A stretch of DNA of 58,804 nt from Limnohabitans sp. Lineage in GTDB: Bacteria > Pseudomonadota > Gammaproteobacteria > Burkholderiales > Burkholderiaceae_C. The stretch covers positions 1-58,804 of the forward strand of contig JAHECM010000002.1 of assembly GCA_024641725.1 (NCBI GenBank). The letters run 5' to 3'. The notes below the pieces were generated by a model. That model made no database searches. It was not told the origin of the DNA and saw only the letters and a list, made by a program, of their open reading frames with translations. The translations under genes were made by a program, and so were the position numbers. The number at the start of each line of letters is the position of its first letter. Position 1 is the first letter of the stretch. Shown piece by piece: positions 48,416-58,103 of this stretch.

Positions 48416-50062
48416 TCAGGCGTCGATGGCTGCTGCCGAGCCAGCCAGCTTGCGCAACTCGAACTTCTGGATCTTGCCCGTGCTGGTCTTGGGCAGTTCG
48501 CCAAACACCACCGCACGCGGCACCTTGAAGCCGGCCAAATACCCCTTGCAATGCGCCACGATGTCCTCGGGCGTGACCTGAGCGCCCGCCTTCAGCTCCA
48601 CAAAGGCGCAAGGCGTCTCGCCCCAACGCGCATCGGGCTTGGCCACCACAGCCGCGGCCAACACGGCGGGGTGGCGGTACAGCACGTCCTCCACCTCGAT
48701 GGACGAGATGTTCTCGCCCCCCGAGATGATGATGTCTTTGCTGCGGTCCTTGATCTTGATGTAGCCGTCCGGGTATTGCACCGCCAAGTCGCCGCTGTGG
48801 AACCAGCCGCCCGCAAACGCCTCTTGCGTGGCTTGCGGGTTCTTGAGGTAGCCCTTCATGGCAATGTTGCCCTTGAACATGATCTCGCCCATGGTCTCGC
48901 CGTCTTGCGGCACCGGTTGCAGGGTCTCGGGGTGCAGCACCCGCACATCGCGCTCCAAGTGGTAGCGCACGCCTTGGCGGGCGTTCAGGCGGGCGCGCTC
49001 GCCAATGGGCAACTCGTCCCAGTCGGCGTGCTTGGCACACACCGTGGCCGGACCATAGACCTCGGTCAGGCCGTACACATGGGTCAAGTCAAAGCCCATT
49101 TGCTCCATGCCCTCGATCATGGACGCCGGCGGCGCGGCCCCCGCCACCATGGCCTTGACGCCAGCGGGCACCCCCACCTTCAGGGCATCCGGGGCGTTGA
49201 CCAACAAACTTTGCACGATGGGCGCGCCGCAGTAATGCGTCACGCCGTGGTCGCGGATCGCGTCAAACACGGCCTGCGCATCCACCCGGCGCAAACAGAC
49301 GTTGACGGCCGCTCGCGCCGCGACGGTCCACGGAAAGCACCAGCCGTTGCAGTGGAACATGGGCAACGTCCACAAATAGACCGCGTGCTTGGGCATGTCC
49401 CATTCGAGCACGTTGGAGATGGCGTTCGTGGCCGCCCCCCGGTGGTGGTACACCACCCCTTTGGGGTTGCCGGTGGTGCCACTGGTGTAGTTCAAGGCAA
49501 TCGCATCCCACTCGTTGGCGGGCAGCTGCCAGTCAAAGTGCGGATCGCCTTGGGCGATGAAGGCCTCGTAGGTGGTGCTGCCCAGCTGGTCGCTGGGCCC
49601 GCTGTACAGGACGTCCTCGACATCGATCACCAAGATGGGCGCGGTGGACTGGCGCAGCGCCAGGGCTTTTTGCATGACGCCCGAAAACTCGGGGTCCACG
49701 ATCACGGCCTTGGCCTCCCCGTGGTCCAGCATGAAGGCCAGCGTGGGCGCGTCCAGCCGGGTGTTGAGGGTGTTGAGCACCGCCCCTGACATGGGCACCC
49801 CAAAATGCGCCTCCACCATGGGCGGGGTGTTGGGCAGCATCACGGCCACCGTGTCATTTTTGCCAATGCCCGCCTGGCTCAGGGCGCTGGCCAATTGGCG
49901 GCAACGGCGGTAGGTGCTGGCCCAGTCTTGGCGCACGTCGCCGTGCACCACCGCCAGGCGCTGGGGGTAGACCTCGGCGGTGCGCTCAATGAAGCTCAGG
50001 GGCGACATGGGGGCGTGGTTGGCGGGGGTCTGGGGCAAGTTCTGGTCGTACATGCTGCTCAT
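48416..50062 (-). CDS. AMP-dependent acyl-CoA synthetase
   Basis: 548-residue adenylate-forming enzyme activating a fatty or other carboxylic acid with CoA. P-loop ALNYTSGTTGNPKGVVYHHRG, VYGLTEVYGPATVC, GWFHSGDLAVQYPDGYIKIKDRSKD and the C-terminal catalytic Lys in PKTSTGKIQKF are present. The sequence is like medium-chain/dimethylsulfoniopropionate-type ligases; chain length cannot be fixed. ATG 50062 behind AAGGAG was chosen over 50092. Confidence 0.9.
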   Translation of the reverse strand: MSSMYDQNLPQTPANHAPMSPLSFIERTAEVYPQRLAVVHGDVRQDWASTYRRCRQLASALSQAGIGKNDTVAVMLPNTPPMVEAHFGVPMSGAVLNTLNTRLDAPTLAFMLDHGEAKAVIVDPEFSGVMQKALALRQSTAPILVIDVEDVLYSGPSDQLGSTTYEAFIAQGDPHFDWQLPANEWDAIALNYTSGTTGNPKGVVYHHRGAATNAISNVLEWDMPKHAVYLWTLPMFHCNGWCFPWTVAARAAVNVCLRRVDAQAVFDAIRDHGVTHYCGAPIVQSLLVNAPDALKVGVPAGVKAMVAGAAPPASMIEGMEQMGFDLTHVYGLTEVYGPATVCAKHADWDELPIGERARLNARQGVRYHLERDVRVLHPETLQPVPQDGETMGEIMFKGNIAMKGYLKNPQATQEAFAGGWFHSGDLAVQYPDGYIKIKDRSKDIIISGGENISSIEVEDVLYRHPAVLAAAVVAKPDARWGETPCAFVELKAGAQVTPEDIVAHCKGYLAGFKVPRAVVFGELPKTSTGKIQKFELRKLAGSAAAIDA

Positions 50063-50176
50063 CTGAACTCCTTGGGCAATCGGGTCTGCCATTGGACTGA
50101 GTCTGCCTGACCGCAGGCTGAACCCCCATCCGGTCTATCCCGAAGCTTGGCCAAGCTTATCGGCGAAAATAGACCC

Positions 50177-52174
50177 ATGGCCATTCCACAGTCTTTTTTG
50201 AGCGAACTCCTGAACCGCGTGGACGTGGTGGAGGTGGTGGGCAAGTACGTCCAGCTCAAAAAAGGCGGTGCCAACTTCATGGGCCTGTGCCCCTTCCACG
50301 GCGAAAAATCCCCGAGCTTCAGCGTCAGCCCGACCAAACAGTTTTTTCACTGCTTTGGCTGCGGCAAAAACGGCAACGCCATCGGCTTCCTCATGGAACA
50401 CTCGGGCATGACCTTCATCGAGGCGGTCAAGGACCTGGCCCAACAAGTGGGCATGGTGGTGCCTGAGGAGCAGCAATCGCCCGAAGACCGTGCCCGCGCT
50501 GTTGCGGCCAAGGCCAAGCAAGACAGCCTGACCGATGTGCTCGAAAAAGCAGGCGAGTCTTACCGTGAGCACCTCAAAGTGAGCCCCCGCGCCGTGGCCT
50601 ACCTCAAAGGCCGTGGCCTGTCTGGCCAAATCGCCAAGCGCTTTGGCCTGGGGTATGCGCCCGAAGGCTGGCGCAGTTTGGCCAGCGTTTTTCCAGAGTA
50701 CGACAACCCCTTGCTGGCCGAGTCGGGCCTGGTGATCGTCAATGAAGAAGACGACAAGCGTTACGACCGTTTTCGCGACCGGATCATGTTCCCGATCCGC
50801 AACGTCAAAGGTGAGTGCATCGGCTTTGGCGGGCGGGTGATTGGCGACGGCACCCCCAAATACCTGAACTCGCCCGAAACCCCGGTCTTCCACAAAGGCC
50901 GCGAGCTGTACGGCCTGTACGAAGCCCGCGAAGCGCTGCACAGCGCTGGCTTTGTGCTGGTGACCGAGGGCTATATGGACGTCGTGGCGCTGGCCCAGCT
51001 GGGCTTTGCCAATGCCGTGGCCACGCTGGGCACGGCCTGCACGCCAGACCATGTGCAAAAGCTGTTTCGCTTCACCGACGCGGTGGTGTTCAGTTTTGAC
51101 GGCGACGGCGCAGGCCGCCGAGCCGCCCGCAAGGCACTCGACGGCGCCCTGCCCTACGCCACCGATGTGCGCAGCATCAAGTTTTTGTTTTTGCCCGCCG
51201 AGCACGACCCCGACAGCTATGTGCGCGCGTTTGGCCAAGAGGCTTTTGCCGAACAAATCAAGCAGGCCATGCCCCTGTCGCGCTTCATGGTGGAGGCGGC
51301 CAGCGCCGACTGCGACTTGGACACCGCCGAGGGCCGGTCGCTGCTGTCCAGCCAGGCCCGCCCGCTGTGGCAGCTCTTGCCCGACGGCGCACTCAAACAG
51401 CAAATGCTGTACGAGTTGGCGCAAAAAATCCAACTCACCAGCGACGACCTGAGCCGACTGTGGGGCCAGCAAGCGGCCAGCGACCAGCGCTTTGCCCCCG
51501 CGGGTCCCCGCCACGCCCAAGGCATGGGCATGGCCATAGGCTCAGCCGACGCCACGCCCCAAGCGCCCGCTTATGCGCACGTTCAGCACGCCGCCTACAA
51601 CAGCGCTGCGCCGAATGCCCCCATGTCCCCGCCCAAGTCTGGCAAGCGCCAATTTGAAAAAGGGGCCGATGGCCGCTGGAAAAAAATCGCCCCGCCGCCG
51701 GTCTACACCGGCCCCCGCACCCCACCCGCCAGCCGCGCTGACCACGCCGCACGCTTGCTCATGGGCAATATGGCGCTGTGGGAAACCCTGGTCAGCGAAG
51801 ACCAAGCCATGCTGTGCGAGCTGCCCCTGCCGCACGGCATGCTGTTTGCCTGGATGGAGTCGCAGTTCCACGAACACGGGCCACTGGTCTGGTCCGCCCT
51901 GAAGTCGGCCATGCAAGGCCAGCTGTTTGCCGAGCAAGCCCAGCGCTGGATGGACCAGCACGCCCTGGGCAACCAGGCGGACCCCTTGCCGATTGACCCG
52001 CACGAAGCCCGTCAAGAATTGCGTAGGCTGCTCAATTTGATGTTGGTGGACCGGCTCATGGCCCTCGAAACCGAAGCCCTGAGCCAAGCCCAAAGCGGCC
52101 AAGACCCCGACGCACTGCAACGCTGGCGCAGCCTGCACGAACGCCGCCGTGCCTTGCTGGCCCAGTCAAGCTGA
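50177..52174 (+). CDS. dnaG: DNA primase DnaG
   Basis: 665-residue RNA-primer synthase for replication. Zinc-binding domain with Cys38, His41, Cys59 and Cys62 (LCPFHGEKSP; FFHCFGCGKNG); catalytic core with FRDRIMFPIRNVKGECIGFGGRV; TOPRIM motifs VTEGYMDVVAL and FSFDGDGAGRRAARKAL; a low-complexity linker (about 450-530) and a helicase-binding C-terminal domain. The start at 50177 matches the conserved N-terminus. Neither rpsU nor rpoD, its common neighbours, is adjacent. Confidence 0.96.
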   Translation: MAIPQSFLSELLNRVDVVEVVGKYVQLKKGGANFMGLCPFHGEKSPSFSVSPTKQFFHCFGCGKNGNAIGFLMEHSGMTFIEAVKDLAQQVGMVVPEEQQSPEDRARAVAAKAKQDSLTDVLEKAGESYREHLKVSPRAVAYLKGRGLSGQIAKRFGLGYAPEGWRSLASVFPEYDNPLLAESGLVIVNEEDDKRYDRFRDRIMFPIRNVKGECIGFGGRVIGDGTPKYLNSPETPVFHKGRELYGLYEAREALHSAGFVLVTEGYMDVVALAQLGFANAVATLGTACTPDHVQKLFRFTDAVVFSFDGDGAGRRAARKALDGALPYATDVRSIKFLFLPAEHDPDSYVRAFGQEAFAEQIKQAMPLSRFMVEAASADCDLDTAEGRSLLSSQARPLWQLLPDGALKQQMLYELAQKIQLTSDDLSRLWGQQAASDQRFAPAGPRHAQGMGMAIGSADATPQAPAYAHVQHAAYNSAAPNAPMSPPKSGKRQFEKGADGRWKKIAPPPVYTGPRTPPASRADHAARLLMGNMALWETLVSEDQAMLCELPLPHGMLFAWMESQFHEHGPLVWSALKSAMQGQLFAEQAQRWMDQHALGNQADPLPIDPHEARQELRRLLNLMLVDRLMALETEALSQAQSGQDPDALQRWRSLHERRRALLAQSS

Positions 52175-52183
52175 CGCCCCGCT

Positions 52184-55100
52184 TCAGGCGTCGCTGATCG
52201 TCACATCGAACGACCCAACCACCTTGGCCAGCAAGGCGGCACCGGCGCTGGCCTGCGCCTGGGTCAGCACCAAAGACGCATCGTCGGTCAGCTCCAGCGC
52301 GTCGAGCTGGCTGCCCAGGGCCAACAAGTCGTCAAACTGCGCTGAGATATTCGCGGCAGTATCGCCCACGCTCACGGTGTCAACATGTGCCTGCGTGGAC
52401 AAGCCGGTGGCATCTTGCGCGTTCGCATCGAGCAAGGCCAAGTGGTAATCGCCTTGGACCTTGCCCAAGGTGCTGCTGCCTTTTTGCCACTGGTCCACGG
52501 TCAAGGCAATGGGGGTGCTGAGGGTGGTCAGCGTGATGCCCGAAACCGTAGCGCCCAAAGCCACCAGGTCATCAAAATTGGCCGAGACCTCTTGGCTGCT
52601 GGCTTTCACGCCAAGGGTGTTGACATGGGGCATGAGCGACAGGGCCTCCAAATTGCCCACGGATACATCGGTGACGTTCAGTCGATAGCCGCCTTGCAAC
52701 TGACCGATCGTGTCAGACAGGGTGTCCACCTGTGTCTGTGTCAACGTGATCGGGCCATTGTCTTCACTCAAGTAGATATCGCCCAATTTGTCCTTCGCAC
52801 TCAAGGACGTCAAAGCCGCCCCCACCGCTGCCGTGGTGTCGGTGACCGTGAAAGCCAACACATGGCTGTTCGCCTGCAAGCTGCTGGCAGTGGCGACGTC
52901 TGCGCCTTGCACCGACACGCTGTAGCCACCTTGGATCTTGCCCAAAGTGGTGCTGCTGGCGGCGAACAAGTCGGCATCCAGTGTCATGGTGCTGGCGGTT
53001 CCCGTCTGGGTCAGTTGCGAGACTTTGCCCGTGGCATTGAGCACGGCCAAGCGGCTGGCGATGTTGTCGCTGCTGTCGGCCACGGCGATGCTGACCACCT
53101 TGCTGTCCGCGGCCAAACTGGACACATCGGCCGCTGTGGCAGCGGTGACGGCCAGTGCGTAATTGCCGTCCTTGATCTTGCCCAAGGCGCTGGCGCTGTT
53201 CGCAAACTGGGCGGCCGTCAGGGTCATGGTGGGCGCAGTCGCCTCTGTCGGAGCGATTTCGCTCAGCTTCGGGCCCAAGGCCTGCAAAGCGGCCAAGTTG
53301 GCCTGGATGTGTGCTGTGCTGTCGCTGACCGCCAAACGGCTCACTCGGGCATCTGCGGCCAAGCTCGATGCGCTGGAGGCATTCACAGCGCTGAGCGCTG
53401 CGCTGTAAGCGGTGCTGATCTTGCCCAGTGTCGCTTGGTTGGAGGTCCATTGCGCCGCCGTCATGGCCAGGTCGACGGTCGGATTTGACAGCACGATGCT
53501 GCTGATTTTGTTGCCCGCAGCTTTCAAGTCACCCAAAGCGTCCACCATGGCGCTGCCCGTGTCGGTCACGACCATGCCGGACACATGGCCATTGGCCGCC
53601 AAAGTGGCCACATCCGTGGCGCTGGCGTCACTGACAGACACGCTGTAGCTGCCATTGATCTTGCCCAAGGCATCGGCGTCATCGGTCAACTGAGCCTGGG
53701 TCAGCGCCAAGGGCGAGGCAGCGCCCGTTTGCGTGATGCTGGCGAGCTTGTCATTGGCCTGCAAGTCGTCCAGGCTGGCAGCGATGTTGCTGCTGCTGTC
53801 ACTCACATCCACAGAGACCACCTGTTCGTTGCTCAGCAGCACCTGGGCCTGCGCTGAACTGGCTCCCTTGACGGCCAACTGCGCATCGGCGCCCAACTTG
53901 CCCAAAGCCGCAGCAGCGCTGGCGATTTGCCCCATGCGCACGGGGATGACACTGGTGTCGCTTTGATCAATGGCGGTCAAGGCGGGGCCCAGCCCCTGCA
54001 ATTTGTCGAGATTGGCTGAAATTTGCGACCCAGAGTCCAAAACCGCCACAGAGACCACCCGCACATCGCCCAGTGCAGCTTGCGCGCTGGCCGCACTGAC
54101 CTCGCTCAAAGCCGCCCGCACGCCACCATTGACTTTGTTCAACACCCCGCCGTAGGCATTCCACTCTGAGGCTGTGAGCTGCAAGGCTGTGCCTGGGTCC
54201 AGTTGATTGATGCTGCTGACCTTGGCCCCCAACGCGGCCAAATCGCTCAAATTGGCAGCCAAGTTCAGCGCGTTGCTGGCCACTGTCATGCTGAAAACTT
54301 TGGGGTTCTGAGCGACATCCGACGCGTCCTCGGCCGCCACACCCGAGACGCTCAGGCTGTAATTGTTGGTCATGGCCGCCAGTGCATCGGCGTCACTGAC
54401 GAGCTGGCTGGCGGTGATGCCCATGGTGCCGGTGCCGACCTGGCTCAAACTGATCTGCAGGTCCGAATGCGTGGTGATGGCGGACTGGATGTTGTCGAGC
54501 TGCGCGGCAATGTTGGCCGCACTGTCGGTCACCGCCACCGCACCCACATGGGTGTCAGCCGCGATTTGCGTGACTTGCGCTGCCGATGCGTTGCGCACCG
54601 CCAAAGCGTAATCGCCCAGTTTGGCAAATGTGGCCGATTGGGTGGCCCATTGATTGGCGGTCACACTCAGGGCCGAGTCCGCATCGGTCTGCGTGATGGC
54701 GGTCAGCTGCGCGCCCAGACCATGCAAACTGTCCAACTGGCTAGAAATGGCCGCCGCACTGTCACTCACCGTCAAAGATGCCACTCGGCTGTCGCTGGCC
54801 ATACTCTGGGCTTTGGCCGCACTCACACCACTCAAGGCCACGCTGTAGCCGCCGTTGATCTTGGACAGCAAGCCCATGTTGCTGCTCCATTGGCTGACCG
54901 ACAAACTCAAGGCGGTGTTGCTGTCACTTTGCACAATGCTGCTCAGGCGCTTGCCCAAAGCGGCCAATTCATTCAGTTTGCCCAAAAGGTGTGCCCCGGT
55001 GTCGCTGACGGACAAGGACGAGACGCGTGAATTGCCCACGGCCAGGCTCAAGGCATTTTCAGCCGTCACCCCACGGACATTGAGGTTGTAGTTGCCTTGA

Positions 55101-56335
55101 ATTTTGCCCAGCGCATCGCTGTCTGAGGACAGTTGGCTGTAGCTCACCGACAGCGCAGTCAACTTACCCGTTAAACCGATGCGGGTGACCTTGGTGTTTT
55201 GCTGCAAGTCATCGAGCGCCATCGAAATGGCTGAGCTGCTGTCACTCACGGAGATGGCGCTGATATGGGTGTTGTCAGCCAGTGCTTGCGCATCGGAAAC
55301 ACTGGCCCCAGTGACCGCCACGCTGTAGAGGTCATCCGATTTGATTTTGCTGAGCACTTGGGCGTAAGTGCCGAACTGGGCGCTGCTCATGGTCAGTGCG
55401 TTGTCGGTGTCAGTGACGTGCACAGAATGAAGTGACGTGCCCAGCCGCTGGAGCAAGTCCAGATGCTTTGACAAGTTGGCCGCCGTGTCCACGATGTCCA
55501 CCGAGACCACCTTTTTGTTGTTCAAAATCGCCGGGGTTTGGTCCATGGACGCGCCCAGCACCGACAACTGATAGCCCTTGTACATTTTGCCAATCACCAG
55601 CGCGTCGGTTTGCAGCTGGTCTGCATTGACTTCGAACCGACTGACGTCGCTGCCACGAACTTCTTTGAGCCGCAAACCCAGCGTTCTCAAATCGTCCAAC
55701 TTGCCAGATATATGCGCTGCGGTGTCCAACACGGCCACCGATTTGACATGGAAATTGTCGGCGTAAGAGACCGCCTGAATGGCCGAAGCCCCACTCACCG
55801 CCAAGCCGTAATTGCCCGAGAGTTTGGCCACAACTTCAGCATCGTCAGCCAGTTGGGTCGCGGTCACCTTGAGCAAGACGGCCGGATCGGTCAAAGCGAT
55901 CGATGTCAGCTTGGTTTTTCCAAGCAAGCTGTCCAATTGGGTACTCAGGCGGGCGCCGGTGTCGCTGATTTTGAAGCTTTGTACATGCGCATTGCCCGAA
56001 ACGGCACCCGCATTGGCCGCAGCCACATCGCTCACAGCCAGTTGGTAATCGGTGCTGAACTTGGACCACAAGCCGCCCAATTTGGACAGCTGCGTGGCCG
56101 ACACATTCAGCACCGCACTCGGGTCAGACTGCGTGACCTGCGTGATGTTGTTGCTCAGCTTGCCCAATGTGTCCAGGTTGCGCGCCAAATTTTCGCTGGT
56201 GTCGCTGATGTTGACTTTGGTGCGCGGATTGGCTTTGAGCGCAGCCAAGGCCGTGGCAATGCTGACCGGGCCTGCAGCAGCGGCCTGGGTGTAGTAATTG
56301 GAAGCAGCAGAGACACTTGTGACGGCCATTGTCAT
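52184..56335 (-). CDS. Giant 17-repeat beta-rich protein of unknown function
   Basis: 1383 residues made almost wholly of 17 imperfect repeats of about 79-80 residues. A typical unit reads V-x-S-V-x-V-x-D-T-A-A-N-I, then a helix-like LDDLQALG, then ITQTD, LTAAQW, LGKI and YSVAVSGASA. The composition is Ser/Ala/Asp-rich with no cysteine. No classical signal peptide, autotransporter domain, RTX nonapeptide or sorting signal is visible, and it ends in the middle of a repeat (VVGSFDVTISDA). Similar units occur in large surface or secreted proteins, so an adhesin-like role is possible; type I secretion without a canonical signal is a guess. ATG at 56329 is an alternative start. Confidence 0.85.
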   Translation of the reverse strand: MTMAVTSVSAASNYYTQAAAAGPVSIATALAALKANPRTKVNISDTSENLARNLDTLGKLSNNITQVTQSDPSAVLNVSATQLSKLGGLWSKFSTDYQLAVSDVAAANAGAVSGNAHVQSFKISDTGARLSTQLDSLLGKTKLTSIALTDPAVLLKVTATQLADDAEVVAKLSGNYGLAVSGASAIQAVSYADNFHVKSVAVLDTAAHISGKLDDLRTLGLRLKEVRGSDVSRFEVNADQLQTDALVIGKMYKGYQLSVLGASMDQTPAILNNKKVVSVDIVDTAANLSKHLDLLQRLGTSLHSVHVTDTDNALTMSSAQFGTYAQVLSKIKSDDLYSVAVTGASVSDAQALADNTHISAISVSDSSSAISMALDDLQQNTKVTRIGLTGKLTALSVSYSQLSSDSDALGKIQGNYNLNVRGVTAENALSLAVGNSRVSSLSVSDTGAHLLGKLNELAALGKRLSSIVQSDSNTALSLSVSQWSSNMGLLSKINGGYSVALSGVSAAKAQSMASDSRVASLTVSDSAAAISSQLDSLHGLGAQLTAITQTDADSALSVTANQWATQSATFAKLGDYALAVRNASAAQVTQIAADTHVGAVAVTDSAANIAAQLDNIQSAITTHSDLQISLSQVGTGTMGITASQLVSDADALAAMTNNYSLSVSGVAAEDASDVAQNPKVFSMTVASNALNLAANLSDLAALGAKVSSINQLDPGTALQLTASEWNAYGGVLNKVNGGVRAALSEVSAASAQAALGDVRVVSVAVLDSGSQISANLDKLQGLGPALTAIDQSDTSVIPVRMGQIASAAAALGKLGADAQLAVKGASSAQAQVLLSNEQVVSVDVSDSSSNIAASLDDLQANDKLASITQTGAASPLALTQAQLTDDADALGKINGSYSVSVSDASATDVATLAANGHVSGMVVTDTGSAMVDALGDLKAAGNKISSIVLSNPTVDLAMTAAQWTSNQATLGKISTAYSAALSAVNASSASSLAADARVSRLAVSDSTAHIQANLAALQALGPKLSEIAPTEATAPTMTLTAAQFANSASALGKIKDGNYALAVTAATAADVSSLAADSKVVSIAVADSSDNIASRLAVLNATGKVSQLTQTGTASTMTLDADLFAASSTTLGKIQGGYSVSVQGADVATASSLQANSHVLAFTVTDTTAAVGAALTSLSAKDKLGDIYLSEDNGPITLTQTQVDTLSDTIGQLQGGYRLNVTDVSVGNLEALSLMPHVNTLGVKASSQEVSANFDDLVALGATVSGITLTTLSTPIALTVDQWQKGSSTLGKVQGDYHLALLDANAQDATGLSTQAHVDTVSVGDTAANISAQFDDLLALGSQLDALELTDDASLVLTQAQASAGAALLAKVVGSFDVTISDA
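52187..56218 (-). repeat. Seventeen tandem units of about 240 bp
   Basis: The repeat block of the giant protein gene, from about residue 40 to the end. Units have diverged at DNA level, which suggests an old duplication held by selection on the protein pattern rather than recent slippage. The last unit is cut short by about 15 residues. Confidence 0.8.
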
Positions 56336-56457
56336 CAAGTATCGGCAAGGGACCGGGTTTCTTGAGGTCCCAGCGCCGCAAAAGCGCCACGGCGATCCAA
56401 GACCACAGCGGCCAGTGCAGCAAGCTCATCGGCCTGCGCGCACTGCCGTGACTGCGT

Positions 56458-57225
56458 TTACTTGCCCACCAACTGATTGAACTTGTCGGCCTCAAAGCTT
56501 TCACGGGTGGCCGCGTCGCCGGGCACTTGCACCGGTTGCTGAGCGCACAGTTGCTCCAGTGCTTGCCAGATCATGGCGATCTGGTGCTCTTGGCTGGACG
56601 CGTTGTCAATCAGGCCACGCAGAGCCTGGCTGACCGGATCGTCTTCTTGGGTGATGCCATAGGCGTTGAACTTGCGGTCAGTGCCCGAGACATCTGCGCT
56701 TTCACCCGTTTTGGAGGGGATGATGCGCGCCGGAATGCCCACGGCGGTGGCCCCAGCTGGCACCGGCTTGATGACCACGGCATTGCTGCCAATTTTGGCG
56801 CCGTCACCCACCTCAAAACCGCCCAGCACCTTGGCGCCCGCGCTCACCACCACGTCCTTGCCCAGGGTGGGGTGCCGTTTGGCCCCTTTGTACAAGGACG
56901 TGCCCCCCAGGGTGACGCCTTGGTAAATGGTGCATCCGTCGCCGATCTCGGCCGTCTCGCCCACCACCACGCCCATGGCGTGGTCAAAAAACACCCGCTC
57001 GCCAATCTTCGCACCGGGGTGAATCTCAATGCCCGTGAGCCCCCGCGAGATGTGCGAAATGAAGCGCCCCAGCCACTTGAACCCGTGGTTCCAGCACCAA
57101 TGCGCGCGGCGGTGCATCACCAAAGCATGCAGGCCGGGGTAACACGTCAACACCTCCCAAGCCGTGCGGGCGGCGGGGTCGCGTTCAAGAATGCACTGGA
57201 TGTCGGAGCGAAGACGAGAAAACAT
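56458..57225 (-). CDS. cysE: Serine O-acetyltransferase
   Basis: 255-residue enzyme making O-acetylserine for cysteine synthesis. Hexapeptide-repeat left-handed helix: GIEIHPGAKIGERVFFDHAMGVVVGETAEIGDGCTIYQGVTLGGTSLYKGAKRHPTLGKDVVVSAGAKVLGGFEVG is unmistakable in order. The short N-terminal helical region resembles the compact SATs; an extra C-terminal tail of about 75 residues follows and carries no motif I know. Confidence 0.92.
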   Translation of the reverse strand: MFSRLRSDIQCILERDPAARTAWEVLTCYPGLHALVMHRRAHWCWNHGFKWLGRFISHISRGLTGIEIHPGAKIGERVFFDHAMGVVVGETAEIGDGCTIYQGVTLGGTSLYKGAKRHPTLGKDVVVSAGAKVLGGFEVGDGAKIGSNAVVIKPVPAGATAVGIPARIIPSKTGESADVSGTDRKFNAYGITQEDDPVSQALRGLIDNASSQEHQIAMIWQALEQLCAQQPVQVPGDAATRESFEADKFNQLVGK

Positions 57226-57235
57226 GCTTGCGAGT

Positions 57236-57979
57236 CTACCTTTTCGCCTTGGCCGCCTCGATCATGGCCTTGGCCACCCCGCGCAAGATGTGGATTTCTT
57301 CGGGCTGCAAATCGGCCCGGTTGAACAGCTGGTTCAGGCGTGGCATGAGTTTTTTGGGGGCCGCCGGGTCCAAAAAGCCAATCTCGGTCAAGGCCTGCTC
57401 CCAGTGCGTGAGCATGCCCGCCACCTGCTGCGCGTCCGCCCGCTCTGCCAAGGGCACTGGGTCGGGCACCGCGTCTGGCACCGCAAACCCACCCAGCGCC
57501 TCCCGCCAGTCGTAGGCAATGACCTGGATGGCCGAGCCCAGGTTGAGTGAGCCGAACTTGGGGTGGGTCGGGATCGACAGCGCCACATGGCAGCGGTAAA
57601 CGTCCTCGTTTTTCATGCCATAGCGCTCAGAGCCAAACAAAAACGCCACCGACTGCTCGGGCGCGCCGGGGCGCGTCAGCTCGGCAAAGTGCGCGCGCGG
57701 CTGGCGGGTCGGCGGGCCAAAGTCGCGTGGCGTCATGGCCGTGGCACACAGATGGGTGACGCCGTCGAGCGCCTCGTCCAGCGTCTGCACCACCCGCGCC
57801 TGGGCCAACACATCGTTGGCCCCGCTGGCGCGCTGGATGGTTTCTTCCTTGCGCAGCACATTGGGCCAGCGCGGGGCCACCAGCACCAACTCATCAAAGC
57901 CCATGACTTTCATGGCCCGAGCGGCCGCGCCCACATTGCCCGCGTGGCTGGTTTCAATCAAGATAAATCGCGTTTTCAT
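57236..57979 (-). CDS. trmJ: tRNA (cytidine/uridine-2'-O-)-methyltransferase TrmJ
   Basis: 247-residue SPOUT methyltransferase modifying position 32 of tRNA. RFILIETSHAGNVGAAARAMKVMGFDELVLVAPR, FGSERYGMKNEDVYRCH and LSIPTHPKFGSLNLGSAIQVIAYDW show the three knot motifs. The start at 57979 matches the family; 10 bp separate it from cysE. Confidence 0.94.
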   Translation of the reverse strand: MKTRFILIETSHAGNVGAAARAMKVMGFDELVLVAPRWPNVLRKEETIQRASGANDVLAQARVVQTLDEALDGVTHLCATAMTPRDFGPPTRQPRAHFAELTRPGAPEQSVAFLFGSERYGMKNEDVYRCHVALSIPTHPKFGSLNLGSAIQVIAYDWREALGGFAVPDAVPDPVPLAERADAQQVAGMLTHWEQALTEIGFLDPAAPKKLMPRLNQLFNRADLQPEEIHILRGVAKAMIEAAKAKR

Positions 57980-58103
57980 GGGGTCGATTGTCCCATTGCC
58001 CCTGCACATTGAGCCTGCGCCAGGCCCAAACCGGCTTTTTCGTGGGAAAATATCCGCTTCGCCGTCGCGATCGTGCGCCGGCCAGCCAGGTTCTTAACAA
58101 TTT

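Noticed and set aside
52184..56335. Giant gene as an autotransporter or RTX toxin
   Set aside because: No beta-barrel domain at the C-terminus, no GGxGxDxxx repeats and no long type V signal peptide were found.
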